A stretch of DNA of 11,304 bases from UBA993 sp964389365 (GTDB lineage: Bacteria; Bacillota; Dethiobacteria; DTU022), in assembly GCA_964389365.1 (NCBI GenBank), contig CAYMDO010000044.1:1-11304 (forward strand), read 5' to 3'. Under the pieces are notes generated by a model, which saw only the letters and a list, made by a program, of their open reading frames with translations, did no database searches and was not told the origin of the DNA. Shown here piece by piece: positions 1 through 5,084 of this stretch (positions within the stretch are counted from its first letter, which is position 1; each line of letters opens with the position of its first letter). The translations under genes and the position numbers were made by a program.

Positions 1-807
1 AGCAACCAGTCGCTGATGGTCGGTGACCGGGTTTTATTTGTGCCTCCACCTAAGCCTTCCGGGTCCGCTGCCGCAGAAGATACTGATGGCGGCTTAATAG
101 AAGTGCTGCTGCCCCGCAAAAATTGCTTAAACCGCCCCAATGTTGCCAATGTCGACCAGCTGGTAGTAATAATGTCGCTGAGACAACCTCCGCTTCAAGA
201 GCAGCTGGCCAGCCGCTTGCTGGTCCTGGCTGAAAAAGAGGGCATGGAAGCCCTGCTATGCCTGAATAAAGTGGATTTAGCCGAGAAACACGAGCTGTTA
301 AAAATTGAAAGGCAGCTTAAGCCCTTTCCTTACGCTATCCTTTTCAGCAGCGCATTGGACGGCGCGGGGCTCGAGAGCCTGGCCACTATGTTAACCGGCA
401 AATGTTCTGTTTTTGCCGGACCTTCAGGAGCAGGTAAGTCTTCACTGCTTAATGCCCTGCAGCCCGGCCTGACCCTGAAAACAGGCGCTATCAGCGACAA
501 GATCAAACGCGGCCGGCATACAACCAGGCAGGCTGAACTTTTAACACTTGATTTCGGAGGTTCGGTTGTCGACACCCCCGGATTTACCCGCCTCGAATTT
601 ACTGACCTGGCGCAGGAAGATTTAGCTGCGCTCTTTCCCGAATTCAAGGAATATTCCGGGGAGTGTGCTTTCCGGGACTGCCGGCACATTTCAGAACCGC
701 GCTGTGCTATCAGGCAGCGCCTTGGCGGTTCGATCAACCCGCTCCGTTACGGGCATTACTGCTTTTTTTTGGATGAGCTCCCAAAACGGCAGGAGGTGTA
801 TTGGTGA
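1..807 (+). CDS. rsgA: Ribosome small subunit-dependent GTPase A (RsgA), 5'-truncated by window edge
   Basis: RsgA (YloQ/YjeQ) is a circularly permuted GTPase that acts in late maturation of the 30S subunit. The reading frame is open from base 1, so the true start and most of the N-terminal OB fold lie outside the window; the first in-window ATG (16) is internal. Numbering from that Met, the end of the OB fold (VGDRV) is followed by the family linker LLPRKNCLNRPNVANVDQL (31-49), then the permuted G motifs: G4 NKVDL (84-88), G5 SSA (111-113), G1 P-loop GPSGAGKSS (135-143), a GRHTT switch segment (166-170) and G3 DTPG (186-189). The C-terminal zinc site is intact: C217, C222, H224, C230. The stop at 805-807 overlaps the rpe ATG by one base, so the two are probably translationally coupled. 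The rsgA-rpe order is common in Firmicutes. Confidence 0.96.
   Translation, partial: SNQSLMVGDRVLFVPPPKPSGSAAAEDTDGGLIEVLLPRKNCLNRPNVANVDQLVVIMSLRQPPLQEQLASRLLVLAEKEGMEALLCLNKVDLAEKHELLKIERQLKPFPYAILFSSALDGAGLESLATMLTGKCSVFAGPSGAGKSSLLNALQPGLTLKTGAISDKIKRGRHTTRQAELLTLDFGGSVVDTPGFTRLEFTDLAQEDLAALFPEFKEYSGECAFRDCRHISEPRCAIRQRLGGSINPLRYGHYCFFLDELPKRQEVYW
791..797 (+). promoter_or_regulatory. Strong Shine-Dalgarno for rpe
   Basis: AGGAGGT sits inside the end of rsgA. Three in-frame start codons follow in a row: TTG 801, GTG 804, ATG 807. Spacing from AGGAGG is 4, 7 and 10 nt respectively. The TTG is too close. ATG 807 gives the canonical Rpe N-terminus (MRVKVAPSLLSADF) and is preferred; GTG 804 is possible and would add only one residue more. 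Confidence 0.75.
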
Positions 808-1457
808 TGAGAGTAAAAGTGGCGCCCTCTTTGCTGTCAGCTGATTTTGGCATACTGCGAAAAGAAGTGAAGAGGATAGAAGAACATGGTGCAGACTGGA
901 TTCATCTTGACATTATGGATGGCAGCTTCGTCCCGGCCATTACTGTCGGGCCTGTCGTTGCCGGTTGGCTGCGCCCGCATACCGGGCTTTTTATGGATGC
1001 CCACCTGATGATCAGTGATCCTGAAAGCCAGGTTGAACCTTTTGTCGAAGCTGGTGTCAATTTGCTCACCGTACAGGCAGAAACAACCGCCCACCTTGAT
1101 CGCTTACTGCGCAGGATTAAAACCGCCGGCGCTAAAGCCGGAGTTGCCCTGAATCCGGCAACACCGGTTACAGTTTTAGAATATATCTGGCATATGCTTG
1201 ACCTGGTGCTGGTAATGAGCGTAAACCCGGGTGCGGGGGGGCAGCCTTTTATCCCTGAAATGCTGCCGAAGATTGCTTATTGTGCAGAACAGATCAAAGC
1301 GCGGAAACTGAAAACAGACCTGCAGGTTGATGGCGGGGTAAACCGGGATACTGCACCTGCAATTGTCAAGGCCGGCGCAACTGTGCTGGTTGCCGGTTCT
1401 GCACTATTTGACGCTCCCGATGGGATGGACCTGATTAAAGAACTAAAACTGTTGTAA
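807..1457 (+). CDS. rpe: Ribulose-phosphate 3-epimerase
   Basis: Rpe interconverts D-ribulose-5-phosphate and D-xylulose-5-phosphate in the pentose phosphate pathway (cytosolic TIM barrel, divalent metal). From ATG 807 the product is 216 aa, normal length. Visible motifs: APSLLSADF (6-14), HLDIMDG with metal ligands H33 and D35, DAHLM with H66, the phosphate/loop-6 stretch MSVNPGAGGQPFIP (137-150), and QVDGGVN with catalytic D175. All four metal/catalytic residues are present. Some conserved neighbours differ from the usual sequence: MDGS for MDGH, VQAE for the common VHxE (Q90), and GAGG for GFGG; none is a metal ligand. Its position just before the riboflavin genes is suggestive, because ribulose-5-phosphate is a substrate of RibBA, but a promoter and hairpin separate them. 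Confidence 0.96.
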   Translation: MRVKVAPSLLSADFGILRKEVKRIEEHGADWIHLDIMDGSFVPAITVGPVVAGWLRPHTGLFMDAHLMISDPESQVEPFVEAGVNLLTVQAETTAHLDRLLRRIKTAGAKAGVALNPATPVTVLEYIWHMLDLVLVMSVNPGAGGQPFIPEMLPKIAYCAEQIKARKLKTDLQVDGGVNRDTAPAIVKAGATVLVAGSALFDAPDGMDLIKELKLL

Positions 1458-1475
1458 AACCGAACACCATGCCCG

Positions 1476-1501
1476 GCAGCGCCTGAAGCTTGCGCTGCTT
1501 T
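1476..1501 (+). terminator. Hairpin after rpe, weak intrinsic terminator or operator
   Basis: A perfect 7-bp GC-rich inverted repeat, GCAGCGC (1476-1482) and GCGCTGC (1492-1498), with a 9-nt loop. It is followed by only TTT (1499-1501), so it is at best a weak Rho-independent terminator for the rsgA-rpe transcript. Its 3' side abuts the -35 box of the ribD promoter, so a regulatory role is equally possible. Confidence 0.35.
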
Positions 1502-1510
1502 ACCTGAAGC
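1482..1510 (+). repeat. 8-bp direct repeat, 21-bp period, at the ribD promoter
   Basis: CCTGAAGC occurs at 1482-1489 and again at 1503-1510. The start-to-start distance is 21 bp, about two helical turns. The second copy overlaps the last two bases of the -35 box. This arrangement suits two monomers of a DNA-binding protein on one DNA face, but the repeat is short and could be chance. Confidence 0.35.
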
Positions 1511-1534
1511 CGATATGCAGATATAATGTCTGTA
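1499..1534 (+). promoter_or_regulatory. Sigma-A-type promoter for the riboflavin operon
   Basis: TTTACC (1499-1504, 4/6 match to TTGACA), 17-bp spacer, then a perfect TATAAT (1522-1527). The start point would be near 1534, leaving a 5' leader of about 41 nt before the ribD GTG. There is no extended -10. The leader is too short for an FMN riboswitch and none of the RFN conserved blocks was recognised in 1458-1574. Confidence 0.65.
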
Positions 1535-1574
1535 AGAAATCTGATTATTATGTTGAAAACGAGGTGAGTGGCAG

Positions 1575-2684
1575 GTGGATGCTGACGATCGATATATGTG
1601 GATGGCTCTGGACCTGGCCCGTCAGGGGCGTGGCCGCACCAATCCCAATCCTATGGTTGGCGCAGTAATCGTCCAGGGGACAGAGGTGGTTGGCAGCGGT
1701 TATCACAAGGCTGCCGGAACCGCTCATGCTGAAATTATCGCCCTTGAAAAGGCCGGTGAAAAAGCAGCCGGAGCCACACTATTTATTAACCTGGAGCCAT
1801 GCAACCACCATGGGCGGACCGGCCCCTGCACAGAGGCGATTATTAAAGCCGGTATCGGCAGGGTAGTTATCGCCATGCAGGATCCTAACCCGCGGGTATC
1901 GGGCCGGGGGACTGCCCGCCTGCAAGAAGCCGGGATCAAGGTCCGTGAAGGGGTTCTTGAACAAAAGGCCCGTCATCTTAATGAAACCTATATCAAGTAT
2001 ATTACAGCAAAACTGCCGTATGTTTCAGTCAAAGTTGCGATGAGCCTTGATGGTAAAATAGCTACACCGAGCGGGGAATCACACTGGATTACCGGCGAAA
2101 AAGCCCGCCAGTTCGTGCACCGGCTGCGTGACCATACTGACGTGATTATGGTCGGCATCGAAACGGTGATAAAGGATAACCCGAGACTGACCACCAGGCT
2201 GGAAAGCGGGGCAGGGCATGATCCGGTGAGGGTTATTGTTGACAGCAGCGCCCGGCTTTCGCTTGATGCAAAAGTGATCGAAAGTGGTTCGACAGCTAAA
2301 ACCATTTTAGCGGTAACGGCTAAGGCGCCAAAAGACAAGTGCCGGGCCCTGAAAGCTAAAGGGGTTGAAGTCATGGAGCTGCCCGAAGACAGCGGTCGGG
2401 TTGATTTAAAAGCCCTGATGAAGGAACTTGCCGCGCGGGAGCTTTCTGCAGTGCTGGTGGAGGGCGGGGGTACTCTGAACTACAGTATGCTCGAACAGGG
2501 TTTGATCGACAAGCTCTTTATTTTTGTCGCTCCCCTGATTATCGGCGGCAAAGAAAGCCCCACCGCTTTTTCCGGGTCCGGTATCCCGGCGTTGGAAAGG
2601 GCATGGGCTGTTGAAGATGTTGAGCTGAAGCAATTCGATCGCGATTTGCTGGTAATCGGTTACCCGAAGAGAATGCAGTTTTAA
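1575..2684 (+). CDS. ribD: Bifunctional diaminohydroxyphosphoribosylaminopyrimidine deaminase / 5-amino-6-(5-phosphoribosylamino)uracil reductase
   Basis: RibD performs the second and third steps of riboflavin synthesis: zinc-dependent deamination of the pyrimidine, then NADPH-dependent reduction of the ribose side chain. The 369 aa product has both domains. The deaminase domain (about 1-145) shows H51-A-E53 and the paired cysteines C76 (EPC) and C85 (GPC) of the zinc site. The reductase domain (about 148-369) shows VSVKVAMSLDGKIA (150-163), WITG, the DNP(R/K)LTTR stretch (201-208) and a glycine-rich VEGGG motif near 300 with LIIGG further on. The start is GTG 1575, placed 8 nt after GAGGTG (1561-1566); the next in-frame ATG (1596) would cut into the domain and lacks a ribosome binding site. 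First gene of the rib operon, 16 nt before ribE. Confidence 0.96.
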   Translation: MDADDRYMWMALDLARQGRGRTNPNPMVGAVIVQGTEVVGSGYHKAAGTAHAEIIALEKAGEKAAGATLFINLEPCNHHGRTGPCTEAIIKAGIGRVVIAMQDPNPRVSGRGTARLQEAGIKVREGVLEQKARHLNETYIKYITAKLPYVSVKVAMSLDGKIATPSGESHWITGEKARQFVHRLRDHTDVIMVGIETVIKDNPRLTTRLESGAGHDPVRVIVDSSARLSLDAKVIESGSTAKTILAVTAKAPKDKCRALKAKGVEVMELPEDSGRVDLKALMKELAARELSAVLVEGGGTLNYSMLEQGLIDKLFIFVAPLIIGGKESPTAFSGSGIPALERAWAVEDVELKQFDRDLLVIGYPKRMQF

Positions 2685-2686
2685 TT

Positions 2687-2692
2687 GGGCGG
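2687..2692 (+). promoter_or_regulatory. Weak ribosome binding site for ribE
   Basis: GGGCGG, 8 nt before TTG 2701, is the only candidate Shine-Dalgarno and is a poor match compared with the AGGAGG-type sites of most neighbours. The GTG at 2692 is in frame but is followed directly by TGA, so TTG 2701 is the only start that preserves the canonical MFTGIIE N-terminus. ribE may depend on ribosomes finishing ribD. Confidence 0.45.
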
Positions 2693-2700
2693 TGTGATTA

Positions 2701-3357
2701 TTGTTCACCGGGATTATAGAAGAGCTGGGCGCGGTTCGCCGGATACAAAACTCTGCTGATGGGGCATCAGTTGTGATTGCGGCAAAAAAAATTTTGGAAG
2801 GTTTAAGCATTGGCGACAGCATAGCAGTCAGCGGGCCCTGCCTGACGGTAACCGGGTTTGACCGGGATACATTTACTGCATTCGTGATGCCTGAAACCCT
2901 GAAAAAGACTACGCTTGGTGGGTTAAAGGCAGGATACGCGGTTAATCTTGAAAGGGCCCTGGCGCTAGGCGGACGGCTGGGAGGCCACCTGGTAGCAGGC
3001 CATATAGATGCAGTTGTAACCATCACCCAAAAAACCCCCCGGGGCAGGGCGATGCTATTAAGTTTTGAAACGCCGCCCCGGTTGATGCGCTATATCGTGC
3101 CAAAGGGTTCAGTTGCTCTTGACGGCGTCAGCCTGACGGTTATTGATGCTGAAGATACGGGCTTTTCCGTCGGCATCATTCCCCATACCGGGCAGGAAAC
3201 CACTTTAGGCAGCAGAGAGGTTGGCGAAGCGATAAACTTAGAAGTTGACCTTGTCGGAAAATACATTGAAAAAATGCTCGAACCCCGGTTTCATAATGGG
3301 GGAAAAGAGACCTCAAAAATAACGATGGGATTTTTGTCGGAAAAGGGTTACCTTTAA
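2701..3357 (+). CDS. ribE: Riboflavin synthase alpha subunit
   Basis: RibE (RibC in some nomenclatures) dismutates two molecules of 6,7-dimethyl-8-ribityllumazine into riboflavin and the pyrimidine precursor. The 218 aa product shows the expected two tandem lumazine-binding beta barrels. Barrel 1 runs from MFTGIIEELG (1-10) through GDSIAVSGPCLTV (38-50) to GGHLVAGHID (94-103). Barrel 2 contains VPKGSVALDGVSLTV (133-147) and ends with the NLEVDLVGKYIEKML stretch (179-193). Length and motif order are typical. The last 25 residues form a polar tail. The start is TTG, 16 nt after the ribD stop. It works with RibH, encoded two genes downstream, which supplies the lumazine. Confidence 0.96.
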   Translation: MFTGIIEELGAVRRIQNSADGASVVIAAKKILEGLSIGDSIAVSGPCLTVTGFDRDTFTAFVMPETLKKTTLGGLKAGYAVNLERALALGGRLGGHLVAGHIDAVVTITQKTPRGRAMLLSFETPPRLMRYIVPKGSVALDGVSLTVIDAEDTGFSVGIIPHTGQETTLGSREVGEAINLEVDLVGKYIEKMLEPRFHNGGKETSKITMGFLSEKGYL

Positions 3358-3377
3358 CCTTTAGGAGTTGAATATAA

Positions 3378-4580
3378 ATGTCTTTCAGCAATATTGAAGA
3401 AGCCCTCGAGGATTTGAAAGCAGGGCAGATGATCGTAGTCGTTGATGACGAAGATCGTGAAAACGAAGGCGACCTGGTAATGGCAGCTTCCAAGATTACC
3501 CCGGAAGCGGTAAATTTTATGATCCGCAATGCCCGCGGCCTGGTATGTACTCCTCTTACATCCAAGAGGTTACGGGAGCTTGACCTGCCGCAGATGGTGA
3601 CTCAAAATACTGATGCTCACTGCACCGCTTTTACCGTTTCCGTTGATGCCGGCTCATGTTCTACCGGGATATCTGCTTTCGAAAGGGCTAAAACAATTAA
3701 AGCCCTGATTGATCCGGAAACCAGGCCTGTTGACTTAAAGCGCCCCGGCCATATCTTCCCCCTTGAAGCAATGGAGGGCGGTGTGCTGCGCAGGGCCGGT
3801 CATACCGAGGCGGCTGTCGATTTAGCGCTGCTTTCCGATCTTGAACCGGCAGGGGTGATATGCGAAATTATTAATGAAGACGGCACTATGGCCCGTCTGC
3901 CCCAGTTGATAGACTTCTGCAGGGAACACAGCCTGAAGCTTATATCCATAGCAGATCTGATCAATTACCGGATGAAGAAGGAGAAGCTTGTATGGCGGGG
4001 CGCAGCTGCTGAGATGCCAACCATATTTGGTACCTTCAGGCTGATCGCTTACGAAAATAATATCGATAACATGACACACCTGGCTTTGGTGATGGGTGAT
4101 ATCAAACCTGATGCGCCGACCCTGGTCAGGGTACACTCCGAGTGCCTCACCGGTGATGTTTTTGCTTCGCTGCGCTGTGATTGCGGCAACCAGCTGCATC
4201 AGGCCATGAAGCAAATTGCCGAAGCCGGAACCGGCGCCTTGATCTACATGCGCCAGGAAGGCCGCGGTATTGGCCTCCTGAACAAGATCAAAGCCTATGA
4301 ACTGCAGGATCTGGGAAAAGACACGGTTGAAGCGAACGAAGCGCTCGGTTTTGCTGCCGACCTGCGCGATTACGGGGTTGGAGCACAGATCATGGTCGAT
4401 CTGGGATTGAAAAAGGTCCGCCTGCTGACTAACAACCCCCGTAAGATTAAGGGGCTTGAGGGTTACGATATCAATATTTTGGAACGTGTTCCGCTTGAGG
4501 TGGAACCCAGCTGCTATAACTGTAACTACCTTTCAACAAAGAAAGAAAAACTTGGCCATATGCTTAACATGGCTAAATAA
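3378..4580 (+). CDS. ribBA: Bifunctional 3,4-dihydroxy-2-butanone-4-phosphate synthase / GTP cyclohydrolase II
   Basis: RibBA supplies both entry precursors of riboflavin: the 4-carbon unit from ribulose-5-phosphate and the pyrimidine from GTP. The 400 aa product is the usual fusion. N-terminal DHBP synthase (about 1-200): DDEDRENEGDL (23-33), HCTAFTVSVDA (81-91), RPGHIFPL (122-129) and RRAGHTEAAVDL (138-149). C-terminal GTP cyclohydrolase II (about 205-400): RVHSECLTGD with zinc ligand C256, LRCDCG with C267 and C269, MRQEGRGIGL (291-300) and LTNNPRKI (350-357). The tail is unusual: where relatives commonly have a polar P-x-x-x-N-x-x-YL sequence before the TK..KLGH motif, this one reads PSCYNCNYL, adding a CxxC at C379/C382. 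ATG 3378 follows AGGAG (3363-3367). Confidence 0.96.
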   Translation: MSFSNIEEALEDLKAGQMIVVVDDEDRENEGDLVMAASKITPEAVNFMIRNARGLVCTPLTSKRLRELDLPQMVTQNTDAHCTAFTVSVDAGSCSTGISAFERAKTIKALIDPETRPVDLKRPGHIFPLEAMEGGVLRRAGHTEAAVDLALLSDLEPAGVICEIINEDGTMARLPQLIDFCREHSLKLISIADLINYRMKKEKLVWRGAAAEMPTIFGTFRLIAYENNIDNMTHLALVMGDIKPDAPTLVRVHSECLTGDVFASLRCDCGNQLHQAMKQIAEAGTGALIYMRQEGRGIGLLNKIKAYELQDLGKDTVEANEALGFAADLRDYGVGAQIMVDLGLKKVRLLTNNPRKIKGLEGYDINILERVPLEVEPSCYNCNYLSTKKEKLGHMLNMAK

Positions 4581-4585
4581 GAGAT

Positions 4586-4590
4586 GGAGG
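4586..4590 (+). promoter_or_regulatory. Shine-Dalgarno fixing the TTG start of ribH
   Basis: GGAGG ends 7 nt before TTG 4598. It supports the TTG start, which gives the normal lumazine synthase N-terminus; no ATG is available nearby in frame. Confidence 0.75.
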
Positions 4591-4597
4591 TTAGGCA

Positions 4598-5059
4598 TTG
4601 AAAACTATTGAAGGCAAACTGATCGCCCGAGATTACCGGTTTGGTATTGTCGTTAGCCGTTTCAACGAGTTTATTTCAGGGCATCTGCTCAATGGCGCTC
4701 TTGATTGCCTGAAACGCCATGAGGCCGACGAAGAAAAAATTGAAATTATCTGGGTCCCGGGGGCTTTTGAAATTCCCCTGGCGGCAAAAAAGGCGGTTCT
4801 CAGCAAGCGTTACGACGCTGTTATCTGTCTCGGCGCGGTAATCAGGGGTTCAACCCCGCATTTTGAGTATGTCGCCTCCGAGGTGGCCAAAGGAGTAGCT
4901 CATGTCGGCCTTGAAAGCGGGTTGCCCGTAATCTTTGGCGTGATCACCAGTGACACCCTTGAACAGGCAATTGAAAGAGCGGGGAGCAAAGCCGGCAACA
5001 AGGGCTGGCAGGCTGCTGCCGCAGCTATCGAAATGGCCGATCTAAGCGGCAAGCTCTAG
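4598..5059 (+). CDS. ribH: 6,7-dimethyl-8-ribityllumazine synthase
   Basis: RibH condenses 5-amino-6-ribitylaminouracil with the 4-carbon unit made by the RibB half of RibBA, giving lumazine for RibE. It is normally a pentamer or a 60-subunit icosahedral shell that can enclose riboflavin synthase. The 153 aa length is typical. Motifs: SRFNEFI (20-26), VPGAFEIP (53-60), LGAVIRGSTPHFEYV (78-92) containing the catalytic His88, GVITSDT (114-120) and the basic residue R127 in the ERAG segment. TTG start. Last gene of the riboflavin cluster, 17 nt after ribBA. Its stop codon lies inside a small hairpin (5045-5064) that may mark the end of the riboflavin unit. Confidence 0.97.
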   Translation: MKTIEGKLIARDYRFGIVVSRFNEFISGHLLNGALDCLKRHEADEEKIEIIWVPGAFEIPLAAKKAVLSKRYDAVICLGAVIRGSTPHFEYVASEVAKGVAHVGLESGLPVIFGVITSDTLEQAIERAGSKAGNKGWQAAAAAIEMADLSGKL

Positions 5060-5064
5060 CCGCT
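5045..5064 (+). terminator. Hairpin at the ribH/polA junction, weak terminator candidate
   Basis: Perfect 6-bp inverted repeat AGCGGC (5045-5050) and GCCGCT (5059-5064) with an 8-nt loop that contains most of the ribH stop codon. It is followed by ATTTAA, not a real T-tract, so any termination would be partial. It could equally be an mRNA processing or stability element between the rib genes and polA. Confidence 0.3.
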
Positions 5065-5070
5065 ATTTAA

Positions 5071-5075
5071 AGGAG
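5071..5075 (+). promoter_or_regulatory. Shine-Dalgarno fixing the TTG start of polA
   Basis: AGGAG, 9 nt before TTG 5085. It supports the TTG start, which places the conserved VIDGNSLLYRAFYALP segment at residues 11-26, as expected for the family. Confidence 0.75.
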
Positions 5076-5084
5076 CCTTTTTAA

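Noticed and set aside
330..737. Antisense open frame of 135 codons opposite rsgA
   Set aside because: Covers the conserved GTPase and zinc motifs of rsgA on the other strand; no ribosome binding site or family features.
1458..1574. FMN riboswitch or small gene in the rpe-ribD gap
   Set aside because: The conserved FMN aptamer blocks were looked for and not seen, and no open frame with a ribosome binding site fits in the gap.
2406..3026. Antisense open frame of 206 codons opposite ribD/ribE
   Set aside because: It lies fully opposite two well-recognised genes, its translation has no recognisable motif, and it spans the ribD-ribE junction; typical antisense shadow of GC-biased codons.
5069..5080. 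AAAGG-AG-CCTTT hairpin hiding the polA ribosome binding site
   Set aside because: The loop would be only 2 nt, so at most 4 A/T-rich pairs with a 4-nt loop can form; too weak to matter.
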